DNA of 64,000 nt, taken from assembly GCF_002083135.2 (NCBI RefSeq), contig NZ_NBTM02000001.1:620001-684000 (forward strand), in the 5' to 3' direction. Both the position numbers and the translations under genes were made by a program. Below are positions 8,897-17,745 of the stretch, piece after piece (position 1 is the stretch's first letter; each line of letters starts with the position of its first letter). The stretch is from Aerococcus viridans (GTDB lineage Bacteria; Bacillota; Bacilli; Lactobacillales; Aerococcaceae). The notes under the pieces were generated by a model that was not told where the DNA came from, searched no databases, and was given only the letters and a program-made list of their open reading frames with translations.

Positions 8897-9530
8897 CTCC
8901 TTTCTTAGAAGAGGTTGTTGGTGTAACCCAATCCTCTATACGCGCCATCACCAAGTCAACAATGACCGCAAGGATGGTTACAGGAATCGTACCACCTAAA
9001 ATTAAGTCTGGTCTAAATAGGTTCAATCCGTTAAAGATCATATCCCCTAGGCCACCACCACCGATATATGAGGCAAGTGTTGTCCAGGCGATAACATAGA
9101 CTGTTGAAAGACGAATACCCGCCATAATAACTGGTACTGCGAGTGGTAGTTGTACTTGGCGAATAATTTGCATCCGTTTCAACCCCATCCCCTTAGCAGC
9201 GTCAAGTAAATCTGGGTTTACGTTCGACATCCCTAAGTAAGTATTACGGAGAATCGGTAATAGCGAGTAGATAAATAAGGCGACAATTGCCGGCACCTTA
9301 CCAACGCCTAGGAAGGGAATCATTAAAGCTAAAAGTGCTAACGTTGGAATTGTTTGTAACACTGATACGATAGAAATCACGACATTGGCTACTTTGGGTA
9401 CTTGTGACAATAAGATTCCTAGTGGCACAGCCACAATAACCCCGAGACCTAGGGAGATTAGTGACACATAGATATGCTCCCAAAGTAGGCGAATAACCTC
9501 ACTACCTTGGCTGGCAATAAACTCTTGCAT
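8880..9530 (-). CDS. opuCB: osmoprotectant ABC transporter permease (OpuCB)
   Basis: A 216-residue integral membrane permease of the BPD_transp_1 family with the ATPase-contact loop LLDAAKGMGLKRMQIIRQV (about residues 111-129). It forms the channel with OpuCD. Its ATG overlaps the last base of the opuCA stop codon (9530). Its C-terminus (KKGDESLA) overlaps the upstream part of opuCC, and the opuCC ribosome binding site lies inside its last codons. The tight packing supports one transcript opuCA-CB-CC-CD. Confidence 0.88.
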   Translation of the reverse strand: MQEFIASQGSEVIRLLWEHIYVSLISLGLGVIVAVPLGILLSQVPKVANVVISIVSVLQTIPTLALLALMIPFLGVGKVPAIVALFIYSLLPILRNTYLGMSNVNPDLLDAAKGMGLKRMQIIRQVQLPLAVPVIMAGIRLSTVYVIAWTTLASYIGGGGLGDMIFNGLNLFRPDLILGGTIPVTILAVIVDLVMARIEDWVTPTTSSKKGDESLA

Positions 9531-10750
9531 TATTTATCAGCTCCTTCAGTAGGCGCTTCAATTGGGTGAACTGCTGTTGTTTCTGCATTCTCGAATAGGG
9601 GTTCATCAGTTAATTTGTCAATTTCTTCCTCGTCACCCCAAATTGAGTTGTAAACAAGGTTTACCAATGCTGAACGGGTAACCAGACCAGTTAAACGGCC
9701 TTCACGGTCAACCACTGGCATATTAGGAATACGTCCTTTTAGTATTTGCGTAGTTGTGTCTTGTACTAAAGCATCCTCAAATACAGGACGAATTTTCGTA
9801 TGCATCACATCTGCAACAGATAAACTTGAGTTTGCTGTACGTGAAGCCACATCATTTAAGGTCAATAGCCCTTTTAGATGGTTGTCATCATCGATAACGA
9901 ATAGCGAATCGACATGGTTATCACGCATGATTGTAATCGCCTTAGCTAAAGACATCCCTAAGGTGGCAGTTAATGGTGTGGTTAACATGATCTCTTTTAC
10001 TGTAATGAAATCAGTTTGCGCTTGCATTAAGCGTTCTTCACCTAAGAAACCACGTACATGCTCGTTAGCTGGATTACGTAAAATTTCGTTTGGCGTATCA
10101 TATTGGATTAAGTCACCTTCATGCCATACTGCGATACGGTCAGCTAAGTTTAAAGCCTCATCCATATCATGGGTTACGAACACAAAGGTTGAACCAAATT
10201 CCACTTGTAGTTCTTTTACTAATTCTTGTAAAGCATCACGTGTAATAGGGTCTAAGGCACCAAATGGCTCATCCATCAAAACGATTTTTGGATTGGCTGC
10301 TAAGGCCCGAATAACACCGATACGTTGTTGTTGCCCGCCTGATAACTCACTTGGATAGCGGTCTAAATATTCAAGTGGTAACTCCACGCGTTCCATTAAA
10401 CGTTCTGCAGTTTCTCTATTTTTCTTTTCATCCCACTTTAGTAAGCGAGGTACTGTTACAATGTTATCATATACGGTCATATGTGGCATTAAGCCTGTTT
10501 GTTGGATTACATACCCAATACCGCGACGTAATGCGACCGGATCTTTTGATGTTGTTGGTTCACCATCAATCAGAATTTCACCTCTTGATGGATCATGCAT
10601 GCGGTTAATCATCCGAAGCGCTGTTGTTTTACCAGAACCGGATGTCCCAATAAAACATACAAACTCACCATCATCAATTGTCAAAGAGGCGTCTTTAACA
10701 GCGGCAGTTCCCCCTGGATATACCTTTTCGACATTCTTGAACTCTATCAT
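9530..10750 (-). CDS. opuCA: osmoprotectant ABC transporter ATPase with CBS pair (OpuCA)
   Basis: A 406-residue ABC ATPase. Walker A is GTSGSGKTT (35-43), the signature LSGGQ (136-140) and Walker B IVLMDEP (156-162), followed by a tandem CBS module (about 255-375). In OpuA/OpuC proteins the CBS pair senses ionic strength or cyclic-di-AMP and gates uptake of compatible solutes. The acidic C-terminal tail (EEEIDKLTDEPLFENAE) fits that role. The ATG follows TAGGAGGA. It is the first gene of the four-gene operon; the upstream region holds no recognisable sigma-A promoter that I would defend, so osmotic control could involve another factor. Confidence 0.92.
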   Translation of the reverse strand: MIEFKNVEKVYPGGTAAVKDASLTIDDGEFVCFIGTSGSGKTTALRMINRMHDPSRGEILIDGEPTTSKDPVALRRGIGYVIQQTGLMPHMTVYDNIVTVPRLLKWDEKKNRETAERLMERVELPLEYLDRYPSELSGGQQQRIGVIRALAANPKIVLMDEPFGALDPITRDALQELVKELQVEFGSTFVFVTHDMDEALNLADRIAVWHEGDLIQYDTPNEILRNPANEHVRGFLGEERLMQAQTDFITVKEIMLTTPLTATLGMSLAKAITIMRDNHVDSLFVIDDDNHLKGLLTLNDVASRTANSSLSVADVMHTKIRPVFEDALVQDTTTQILKGRIPNMPVVDREGRLTGLVTRSALVNLVYNSIWGDEEEIDKLTDEPLFENAETTAVHPIEAPTEGADK

Positions 10751-10848
10751 TACTTAGTCCTCCTAATTTTTGCCTTTTATAGAAAAAGTCTCTTATAACT
10801 CTATCAAAATTTGAAAAAATGACCAAATTTATAACAGTTGATTTAGCT

Positions 10849-10930
10849 AAAAAGGCGACAAATCCGCTTTTTAAAGAAATTAACTTAGCAATTAACATTG
10901 TATAAGTTATAAGGAATTGGTCGCCTTTTT
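10849..10930 (-). terminator. long-loop inverted repeat, probable acpS terminator
   Basis: The two arms, 10930-10912 and 10865-10849 read on the minus strand, pair over about 16 bp (AAAAAGGCGACCAATTCC against GGATTTGTCGCCTTTTT) across a 46-nt AT-rich centre and end in five T residues. The stretch 10751-11052 holds nothing else that I can identify apart from the opuCA ribosome binding site. The long centre is unusual for a terminator, so an operator or attenuator for opuC is an alternative. Confidence 0.5.
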
Positions 10931-11052
10931 ATGGCTAAAATTTAAATTTTTGAATATACAATAATTGTACACTTTAAATGTAAAAACTTTGAAAACTGAT
11001 AGCTACAAGATTTATAATATCAAAGCTAGACTAGTTACTCTTAATTAAACTC

Positions 11053-11409
11053 TTAGTCCTCAATAATAACCGTTGCAGTAGCATAATGGTCAGTGTGACT
11101 GATGGTGATATGAATCGGACTTGTGATCTTATTGCAAATAATGATGGGTTTACGTTGGTCATCGTTAGAGACTTCAATATCGTGAAAATGTAGCTGACTT
11201 GAAATACCTGTTCCATAAGCTTTGGCGAAGGCTTCTTTGGCAGCCCAACGACCAGCAACAAACTCTATCTGCCGTTTTTCATTATAAATCTCTTGATAAG
11301 TGCTGAGTTCTTTATCTGTGAGTAATTTACCGACGAAGCGTGAATTCCCGGCAATCGCCTCCTTAATTCGTGCTGTTTCAACTAAATCTGTTCCTAAACC
11401 AATAATCAT
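11053..11409 (-). CDS. acpS: holo-[acyl-carrier-protein] synthase
   Basis: AcpS transfers 4'-phosphopantetheine from CoA to a serine of acyl carrier protein, activating fatty acid synthesis. The 118-residue protein starts MIIGLGTDLVE, with the Mg2+-binding Asp in GTDLVE (residues 6-11) and the second conserved acidic motif in GRWAAKEAFAKA (about 51-62), both diagnostic. I chose the ATG at 11409 over 11427 because GGAAGAGG lies just upstream and the family starts with this motif. In many Firmicutes acpS precedes alr; here the next gene on the strand is the unrelated opuC operon. Confidence 0.93.
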   Translation of the reverse strand: MIIGLGTDLVETARIKEAIAGNSRFVGKLLTDKELSTYQEIYNEKRQIEFVAGRWAAKEAFAKAYGTGISSQLHFHDIEVSNDDQRKPIIICNKITSPIHITISHTDHYATATVIIED

Positions 11410-11493
11410 GGGGCCTCTTCCTATCATCTATTACGATATTGTTTATATATATTTTAACGCATTTATTTCAAATCTGCACCTTTATGCCTACGC

Positions 11494-11536
11494 AAAAAAA
11501 CAGGCAAATGAAGTACTTTACCTCACTTACCTGTTT
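11494..11536 (-). terminator. terminator after cshA 3'UTR
   Basis: Minus-strand hairpin of about 16 bp, arms AACAGGTAAGTGAGGTA and TACTTCATTTGCCTGTT, with seven T residues. It lies about 175 nt beyond the cshA stop, after the repeat at 11598-11711. Confidence 0.8.
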
Positions 11537-11597
11537 GATTGGGTCGAAAGTCTATAAGGGTTTGGATGTTAGCCTTTTAAACTTTGCACTGTAATAG

Positions 11598-11711
11598 GGC
11601 TTCAAAAGCCAGACTTGGCCGACACTTCGCAAAATACGCTAAACGCTTATAGTGTTTATTCGACTCTTGTTGCAGCGCGGTACAAGTCTAAACGACTATT
11701 GTTACACCTTA
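11598..11711 (-). repeat. 3'UTR repeat element, copy A (after cshA)
   Basis: Starts immediately after the cshA stop with TAAGGTGTAAC and runs about 114 nt. It shares GTTTAGACT, GCGTATTTTG-C-GAAGTGTCGG and TTTTGAAGCC with copy B at 40776-40890. An internal hairpin (AAACACTATAAGCGTTT) occupies the place where copy B has a different hairpin. The terminator at 11494-11536 follows, so the element is in the transcribed 3'UTR. Not a recognised family. Confidence 0.65.
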
Positions 11712-13241
11712 CTAACGAATTTTAAATTCTGCTGATTTGCCTTTTGATTGTTTGTTACCACCGTTTGACTTTTTACGGTCGTAGTTGTTGCGGTTTTTGT
11801 CTTTAGCGTTACCTTTGTAGCCACCTTTACGGTCGCCTTTGTAGCCGCCGCCTTTACCGTTACGATCACGGTTTCCGCCAGCATTGCGGTTTGACGCATT
11901 ACGGTGGAAGTTACGTTTGTTACGGTTAGGTAATGGACGTTCCGGTGTGATTTCTACTTTTACAGAAGATGGATCTTTCACTAATGAACGAACTAATGCT
12001 AATGCAATTTCGTCTTCTGTGTAGTTTTCTGACAAGTAAGTGATAGCGTCTTGATACATATCTGTATTTTCAACTTCAGTTAACTCTTTTACTACTTCAA
12101 CTACGTTAGCTAACTGGCCACGGAAGGCTTCTTGTGTCGTAGGTGGACGTAGGGCAGACATTTGCTTCTTGGTTAAGTCTTCAATCGTACGTAGGTATGA
12201 CATTTCGTTACCTGTAACAAATGTTACTGACATACCTTCTTTACCAGCACGTCCCGTACGACCAATACGGTGAACGTATGATTCAGGGTCTTGTGGAATA
12301 TCGAAGTTGTAAACATGTGTTACACCTGAAATATCCAAACCACGTGCAGCAACATCTGTTGCTACTAAGATATCTAATTTACCGTTTTTAAAGTTACGTA
12401 AAACGCCTAAACGTTTTTCTTGACTTAAGTCACCGTGGATACCTTCAGCTGAATAGCCACGTTCAATTAATCCACGTGCCACTTCATCAACGCGACGTTT
12501 TGTACGGGCGAAAACGATTGACAATTCAGGATTATGTACGTCAACAAAACGTGTTAATAAATCAAATTTTTCGTAGTCTTTACAACGTGTATAGTATTGA
12601 TCAATTAAGTCCGCAGTCATTTGTTTTGTTTTGATATGAACAGTTACTGGGTCTTTCATGAAGTTATCTGCAATACGTTTGATTTCTTGCGGTACTGTTG
12701 CAGAGAAAAGTAGTGTTTGACGCTCTGTTGGTAATTCACGAATAATTGATTCGATATCTTCAACAAAGCCCATCTTCAACATTTCATCTGCTTCATCTAA
12801 TACTAATGTTTCCACAGCATTTAATTTCAACACACCACGTTTAATTAAGTCTAAGATGCGACCTGGTGTACCAATCACAACTGGTGGGTTCTTCTTCAAT
12901 AATTTGATTTGGTGTCCAATTGATGCACCACCATATACGGTTGTGGTATGGATACCTTTGAATTTACCAAGGCGGTATAATTCTTCACCTGTTTGCACAG
13001 CTAATTCACGAGTTGGTTCAATAATTAGGGCTTGTACGCCACCAGTTTCATGTACTTTTTCTAGTAACGGCAAACCAAAAGCGGCTGTTTTACCGGTACC
13101 TGTTTGGGCTTGTCCAAAGACATCTTTCCCCTCAAGTGCCATCGGGATTGTTTGTGCTTGGATGGGTGTTGCTTCCTCAAAACCCATCTCTTCGATCGCG
13201 CGAAGCAGTGGCTTTGATAGATTCATTTCATTAAATTTCAT
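11712..13241 (-). CDS. cshA: DEAD-box RNA helicase CshA
   Basis: An ATP-dependent RNA helicase that unwinds structured RNA in ribosome assembly, cold adaptation and mRNA decay as part of the degradosome-like complex. In the 509 residues: Q motif GFEEATPIQAQ (20-30), Walker A AQTGTGKT (45-52), DEAD in VLDEADEML (about 149-157), SAT (about 181), and motif VI HRIGRTGRAGK (about 325). The last 75 residues are a low-complexity basic tail rich in N, G, K and R (RDRNGKGGGYKGDRKGGYKG), typical of CshA RNA-binding tails. AAAGGAGAG precedes the ATG. The 5' leader carries a terminator-like hairpin that may control expression. Confidence 0.93.
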   Translation of the reverse strand: MKFNEMNLSKPLLRAIEEMGFEEATPIQAQTIPMALEGKDVFGQAQTGTGKTAAFGLPLLEKVHETGGVQALIIEPTRELAVQTGEELYRLGKFKGIHTTTVYGGASIGHQIKLLKKNPPVVIGTPGRILDLIKRGVLKLNAVETLVLDEADEMLKMGFVEDIESIIRELPTERQTLLFSATVPQEIKRIADNFMKDPVTVHIKTKQMTADLIDQYYTRCKDYEKFDLLTRFVDVHNPELSIVFARTKRRVDEVARGLIERGYSAEGIHGDLSQEKRLGVLRNFKNGKLDILVATDVAARGLDISGVTHVYNFDIPQDPESYVHRIGRTGRAGKEGMSVTFVTGNEMSYLRTIEDLTKKQMSALRPPTTQEAFRGQLANVVEVVKELTEVENTDMYQDAITYLSENYTEDEIALALVRSLVKDPSSVKVEITPERPLPNRNKRNFHRNASNRNAGGNRDRNGKGGGYKGDRKGGYKGNAKDKNRNNYDRKKSNGGNKQSKGKSAEFKIR

Positions 13242-13304
13242 CTAGTCTCTCCTTTTTCTACTTGAGTGAACTATTTATCTCTGTGAAAAAGCTTTTCACA
13301 TAAC

Positions 13305-13347
13305 AAAAATAGCCGAGTATGCCAAATGCATCAGGCTCGACTATTTC
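13305..13347 (-). terminator. terminator-like hairpin in the cshA leader
   Basis: Minus-strand AAATAGTCGAGCCTGATGC pairs with GCATACTCGGCTATTT around a TTTG loop and ends in five T residues. It lies between the predicted cshA promoter (13414-13422) and the start codon at 13241, so it is a candidate attenuator. It is too far from murF (start 14901, stop 13501, with its own weak hairpin near 13433-13470) to be simply the murF terminator. Confidence 0.65.
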
Positions 13348-13367
13348 CAACTGATATTGATTACTTT

Positions 13368-13388
13368 AGTAGCAGAATTTCCGCTACT
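13368..13388 (-). promoter_or_regulatory. leader hairpin upstream of cshA attenuator
   Basis: Short perfect stem AGTAGC / GCTACT with loop GGAAATTCT in the cshA 5'UTR, just before the terminator-like hairpin. Candidate sensor or alternative pairing element. Confidence 0.4.
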
Positions 13389-13413
13389 CCTCTAAACATA
13401 CTCAAGCTAATAT

Positions 13414-13422
13414 AATATAGCA
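13414..13422 (-). promoter_or_regulatory. extended -10 promoter of cshA
   Basis: TGC-TATATT on the minus strand (13422-13414), giving a leader of about 165 nt. No consensus -35. Confidence 0.5.
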
Positions 13423-13500
13423 CATCTAAAGGCGAGATACAAACGAAAAGCACAAATCTCGCTAGAGTTTAATTCAAACACTAACAGGATTCAAGGCCTA

Positions 13501-14901
13501 CTATTCTTCCGGTGAAGCGATTCTTAACGCTTCTACTACCTCAATTAATCCCATCCCATTACTTGCCTTCACCAATACCTTGTCTTCCGGTTGTAAAATG
13601 GCTTTAACTTCTTCAATCAAGGCTTCCTTGTCTGACTCAATATAAGTAATTAAATCTGGATGCATCCCTTTATCAACTAAAGCATCTACTAGTGGGTGGA
13701 TGCGCGGTCCGTATAAAAAGACATGCTTAAAGGTATTCAGGCCAATAACGGTAGCAATCTCTTTATGCAATTCATCAGAGAAAGCACCCAACTCCAACAT
13801 ATCTCCCAAGACTAAAATCTTTTGCGACATGCCTTTTGAGGAAATAGCTGAGAAGTTACGGATGACAGCTTTCATGGCTGAAGGACTGGCATTATAGGTA
13901 TCGTTCAAAATCTGCGTATCTAAAATCCCACGTTCCCATGAACCCCGGTCGGCTGTAATTGAAAACTCAGCTAAATGAGGTTGGACTTGCTCCATGGATA
14001 AACCAAATGAGTAGGCAACGCCTAAGGCATATAAGGCGTTTTGTACGTTATAACCACCTGATAAAGGAATTTCCATCTTCAATTCTGGTGATAAATTGGT
14101 GAAGAAAGTCGATTGGAACTGGTCCATCATTACGTCAAAGGCAAAGATATCTTGATCCTCATTTAAGCCAATTGTTAAGGTCGATTGCGATAAATCGGCC
14201 GGCATTTGGTCGACAATTAAAGGCTCGTCGCCTGGGTAAATAAAGGTCCCTTCTTCTTTCAAGCCATCTAAAATTTCCAATTTAGCCTTGGCGATATTTT
14301 CCCGTGACCCTAGGAATTCGATGTGGTTTTCCCCAATCATGGTAATAACCACAACATCCGGTTCCGCCAATTTACTCAAGAAGGAAATTTCACCAGCACC
14401 TGACATACCCATCTCTAGGACAATAACGTCAGTATCTTCTGGCATATCAAGGATGGTTTTAGGTAAACCAATATCATTGTTGTAGTTACCGTTTGTCTTG
14501 TGGACTTTTAAGGCCGTCGATAAGGCTGCTGCCGTCATATCTTTGGTCGTTGTTTTCCCAGAAGAACCGGTTATCCCAACCACTTTCGGCTTGATCCATC
14601 CTAGGTAAGCCTTGGCAAACGCCTGCATGGCAACCAGGGTATCTTCTACTTGAATAATTGGAAAACCAACAGGCGCCTCATTGGGGTCGTTCGACCATAA
14701 GGCCGCTACCGCCCCGTTTTCAATGGCTTTATCAATATAAGAATGGCCATCTGTCACACCTTTCAAGGGTACAAACAGGGCGCCTGGGGTAATTAATCGT
14801 GAATCGAATTCGACTGAATCAATTTCTGTAAACCGAGCAGTTGATGTGAAATCAATGGCATCAACGACTTTTACGATATCTTTAATCTGTGTGGGTTTCA
14901 T
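13501..14901 (-). CDS. murF: UDP-N-acetylmuramoyl-tripeptide--D-Ala-D-Ala ligase
   Basis: MurF adds D-Ala-D-Ala to UDP-MurNAc-tripeptide, the last cytoplasmic step of peptidoglycan precursor synthesis. The 466 residues show the three Mur domains: an N-terminal UDP-binding domain, an ATP-binding centre with GITGSSGKTTTKD (109-121), VLEMGMSG and NDTYNASP, and a C-terminal ligase domain (LGDMLELG). The gene follows ddl on the same strand, 126 nt downstream; Ddl makes the dipeptide that MurF attaches, so the pair is functionally linked and probably co-transcribed. The start follows AGAGAGGCAAGT. Confidence 0.95.
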   Translation of the reverse strand: MKPTQIKDIVKVVDAIDFTSTARFTEIDSVEFDSRLITPGALFVPLKGVTDGHSYIDKAIENGAVAALWSNDPNEAPVGFPIIQVEDTLVAMQAFAKAYLGWIKPKVVGITGSSGKTTTKDMTAAALSTALKVHKTNGNYNNDIGLPKTILDMPEDTDVIVLEMGMSGAGEISFLSKLAEPDVVVITMIGENHIEFLGSRENIAKAKLEILDGLKEEGTFIYPGDEPLIVDQMPADLSQSTLTIGLNEDQDIFAFDVMMDQFQSTFFTNLSPELKMEIPLSGGYNVQNALYALGVAYSFGLSMEQVQPHLAEFSITADRGSWERGILDTQILNDTYNASPSAMKAVIRNFSAISSKGMSQKILVLGDMLELGAFSDELHKEIATVIGLNTFKHVFLYGPRIHPLVDALVDKGMHPDLITYIESDKEALIEEVKAILQPEDKVLVKASNGMGLIEVVEALRIASPEE

Positions 14902-15027
14902 ACTTGCCTCTCTAACTATTAAAGGTCGCTCATTCTTGCATCCAGCGCCTTAGCTGTAATCACTTCTGTGATTTAGTGACTATTTAGACTACTTATTTAA
15001 GGTATCCTATCAGACTTGCTACAGTGA

Positions 15028-16080
15028 CTAGAGTGACTGCTGAATACTTTGTTTCTTATTATAGCGACTTAATCCTAATTGAATCAATTCTTCTAATAAA
15101 TCAGCGTAAGATTTACCGCTTGCTTCCCATAAAGCTGGGTACATAGAAAATTGGGTGAAGCCTGGTAAGGTATTCACCTCGTTAATATAGATTTCACCAG
15201 TTTCCGTTAAGAAAAAGTCCGCCCGCGATAAACCTGACCCATCTAGGGCTAGGAAAGCCTTACGTGCATAGTCTTGCAATTTCGCCACCGTTGGCTCGTC
15301 AATCGCTGCCGGAATGATCATCTCAGTGGTATTGTTCAAGTATTTCTCTTCATAGTTGTAGAAACCTTGCCCCTTCGCTAATTCACCAGGCACTGAAACG
15401 AAAACTTCGTCGTTCCCCAAGACTGCTAGTTCCACTTCACGCGGATTTTGCACGCTGGTTTCAACTAAAACACGGCGGTCGTAACGGAAGGCTAGGGTTA
15501 AAGCTGCTAATAATGAAGCATCATCAATCGCTTCAGATACCCCAACACTTGACCCCATATTGGCTGGTTTCACAAATACTGGGTAGGCCAGTTCATTGGT
15601 TACTTTTTCAATGGCCACTTCCTGGTCCTTCTCCCAATCATATGAAGTTAGAGCCACAAATGGCACTTGCGGTAAGCCCGCTTGGTCGAACAAGTGTTTT
15701 GAGACAATCTTATCCATACCAGCCGACGACGCTAAGACGCCTGCACCAACGTAAGCCACGTTTAAACTTTCGAATAAACCTTGAATGGTTCCGTCTTCCC
15801 CATTTGGTCCGTGTAGTGCTGGGAAAACGATTTGGTCAGTCCCTTCTAGCAAAACGTCAGTAGGCACAATCGCTTGGCCCACTTGGTCTAGCTGGAAGTT
15901 TGCTTGCGCATCTGGTTTTTCGGTCATGTTCGCACCTTTAAACCAGTGGCCTTGGCGGTCAATATATACCGGTGTTACGCTATGGCGATTGTATTGAATA
16001 TTTTGCATGATGGCTGTTGCGGTTAAGATAGAAATATCATGCTCCGCACTTTTTCCACCGAATAAAACGATAATTTCCAT
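15028..16080 (-). CDS. ddl: D-alanine--D-alanine ligase
   Basis: Ddl joins two D-alanines for cell-wall synthesis. The 350-residue ATP-grasp protein has FGGKSAEHDISI (residues 7-18), ALHGPNGEDGTIQG (about 88-101), KPANMGSSVGV (about 170-180) and the metal site NEVNTLPGFT (about 308-317). The last motif is followed by F-S-M-Y-P. A conserved Tyr or Phe in the omega loop distinguishes D-Ala from D-lactate ligases. Here the loop reads FYNYEEKYLNN, which fits a vancomycin-sensitive D-Ala-D-Ala enzyme. The start follows GGAGGAATTTTC. First gene of the ddl-murF pair. Confidence 0.95.
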   Translation of the reverse strand: MEIIVLFGGKSAEHDISILTATAIMQNIQYNRHSVTPVYIDRQGHWFKGANMTEKPDAQANFQLDQVGQAIVPTDVLLEGTDQIVFPALHGPNGEDGTIQGLFESLNVAYVGAGVLASSAGMDKIVSKHLFDQAGLPQVPFVALTSYDWEKDQEVAIEKVTNELAYPVFVKPANMGSSVGVSEAIDDASLLAALTLAFRYDRRVLVETSVQNPREVELAVLGNDEVFVSVPGELAKGQGFYNYEEKYLNNTTEMIIPAAIDEPTVAKLQDYARKAFLALDGSGLSRADFFLTETGEIYINEVNTLPGFTQFSMYPALWEASGKSYADLLEELIQLGLSRYNKKQSIQQSL

Positions 16081-16126
16081 GAAAATTCCTCCGTCGATTG
16101 TCTGTCTTATTAAAATCTGTTAGTTT

Positions 16127-16906
16127 TTAAGCTTGGAAGTCCCAAGTTTCTGTTATTAAATCATAGGTGAGTCTACCGAATAATAAATGTGAGGCCTTGT
16201 CTGTTTCAACAAAACGTGGGTTATCATCAGCTAGGTATACGCGAAATTCCCGTTTATTGGCACCGACGTGGTCAGCGCCCTCAAAGGTAATGACGATACC
16301 GTCGTAACTCAACCGAGCTAAGTGGCCTAAAATAGGCTTGGTCGGTATCGGAACTGGCTTGACTGTTTTCACGACCGTCTTCTTGCGGAATAAAAACATG
16401 GGCTTTTGCTCCTGTATGTCTTCAGTCACTTTTTCAGCTAAGACGTAGCCTAGTTGTCTGAAGAAGTCGTGAATGTCACGGTAGTACATTTTAGTTGTTG
16501 GGTATGAATTCGGATAGGTTGAACCGAAAAAGGTAAATCGGTTACCCAACTTATAGAAAGTCGGCTGGTTCAACGGTGCATCCGTATGGCCTAAAAATAA
16601 AAGCTCCGCAATTTCCTGGTCAGATAGCTGCTGGAATAGGGATTCATATTTAAAATCAATCCATTTGGTTTTGGCTTGGACTTCGTTGGCTTGGCCATCA
16701 ATAAAGTCTTTCACAGCCTCGTGTCCGCTCACTATATGGAAACGGGTAAATTCATCAAAACGACCTAAATGGTTTGGATTCTTGATGAGTAACAAGTTAT
16801 TTGGTACTGTATTTACCGCACTTGTAAAATATTTCAGACCCACTCCTAATGATTGTACCTGATTCGAGATAGGGTTTGTAAAAATGTATATATAGTCATT
16901 TGTCAC
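16127..16906 (-). CDS. conserved hypothetical protein, 259 aa
   Basis: I do not recognise a family. The protein looks globular and cytoplasmic: no signal peptide and no membrane helix. It contains a central charged linker (FLFRKKTVVKTVKPVPIPTK, about residues 172-191) that may separate an N-terminal domain from a C-terminal beta-rich domain. The start is the ATG after AAGAGGTGCACAGCTG (16906). It is divergent from the SUKH protein gene at 17031 across 124 nt and lies 46 nt upstream of ddl on the same strand, so it may head the ddl-murF transcript. Base composition is like the neighbours. Confidence 0.6.
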   Translation of the reverse strand: MTNDYIYIFTNPISNQVQSLGVGLKYFTSAVNTVPNNLLLIKNPNHLGRFDEFTRFHIVSGHEAVKDFIDGQANEVQAKTKWIDFKYESLFQQLSDQEIAELLFLGHTDAPLNQPTFYKLGNRFTFFGSTYPNSYPTTKMYYRDIHDFFRQLGYVLAEKVTEDIQEQKPMFLFRKKTVVKTVKPVPIPTKPILGHLARLSYDGIVITFEGADHVGANKREFRVYLADDNPRFVETDKASHLLFGRLTYDLITETWDFQA

Positions 16907-17030
16907 AGCTGTGCACCTCTTATTCCAGTAAATATTTTATCAAATTACGTTTCAAAACACTATCTTTCGTCAGATAAAAGCTTTAAAATACCAATGATTG
17001 ATAGTCAAATCTTTAAGGAGGCTTTTCAAC

Positions 17031-17735
17031 ATGCACTTGATTGCATCTCCATTGCAAAAACAATTTTACACTTATTTACCTAAATCACCAATATATAAAC
17101 AGTATTCTATCGCAGATTTACCAATTTCTTATCATAATCTGGTCAACCAACAAAATGGGGGCTATACCTCACACAGTTACGTGGCAAGTAAACGCCCAAG
17201 TCGAGACGCTCTTACCGCCGTCTATATTCCTTATATCGCTGGTATGTACGAACAGAAACCAGGCGCCGATTACCATATCCCGTCCATCACTAGGCAAAAT
17301 GACTTCGTCCACCGACCTAATATTCCAGATACTGGGATTATCTTTTACGAAGATCAAGACCGCGTCGCCTATTTCGACTTTAGTCGAGTCAGCGACAAAG
17401 GCGAACCGGCCGTAGCCTATATGGATGTCGGCTTAGATCAAGTCAGCATTTTAGCGCCCGACTTCGCTAGCTTTTTAGACCTATTCGAACACCGGTTTTT
17501 AGGACTACCAGCACCAACATTAGTCTCCTATCACCGGGTGAATGTGGCCATCTTACAGGCCAAGTCTTTCCAAGAAATCGCCAATCTACTGGCAGACTAC
17601 GGCCCCCTTTTAGGGCAAGAATGGCAAAATGACTGGCAAAACTTGCTAGCTCATTTCGGTACAAAACCCTTCGACCAATTCCAAACAGCCTTGAATACTT
17701 ACAGCCAAAGCCACAAATCAATTTTATCCTTATAG
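17031..17735 (+). CDS. SUKH-like (SMI1/KNR4) domain protein
   Basis: A 234-residue soluble protein. The N-terminal third contains DLPISYHNLVNQQNGGYTSH (about residues 30-49), the L-P-x-x-Y...N-G-G motif of SMI1/KNR4 (SUKH) proteins. Later come YMDVG and VSILAPDFASFLDLF, matching the SUKH strand-helix end that reads 'a-x-s-F-x-x-F'. In bacteria such proteins are mostly immunity proteins to polymorphic toxins, but no toxin gene is adjacent, so the role here is open. I chose the ATG at 17031 because AAGGAGG lies ten bases upstream. The terminator at 17746-17784 ends this single-gene unit. Confidence 0.6.
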   Translation: MHLIASPLQKQFYTYLPKSPIYKQYSIADLPISYHNLVNQQNGGYTSHSYVASKRPSRDALTAVYIPYIAGMYEQKPGADYHIPSITRQNDFVHRPNIPDTGIIFYEDQDRVAYFDFSRVSDKGEPAVAYMDVGLDQVSILAPDFASFLDLFEHRFLGLPAPTLVSYHRVNVAILQAKSFQEIANLLADYGPLLGQEWQNDWQNLLAHFGTKPFDQFQTALNTYSQSHKSILSL

Positions 17736-17745
17736 GATGCTATTT

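Noticed and set aside
9756-10358. 200-codon plus-strand ORF opposite opuCA
   Set aside because: Antisense shadow of a clear ABC ATPase gene without ribosome binding site.
14902-15027. Further copy of the 3'UTR repeat after ddl
   Set aside because: Contains a small hairpin AATCACAGAAGTGATT and a few shared words, but lacks AAGGTGTGA at the stop and the conserved blocks.
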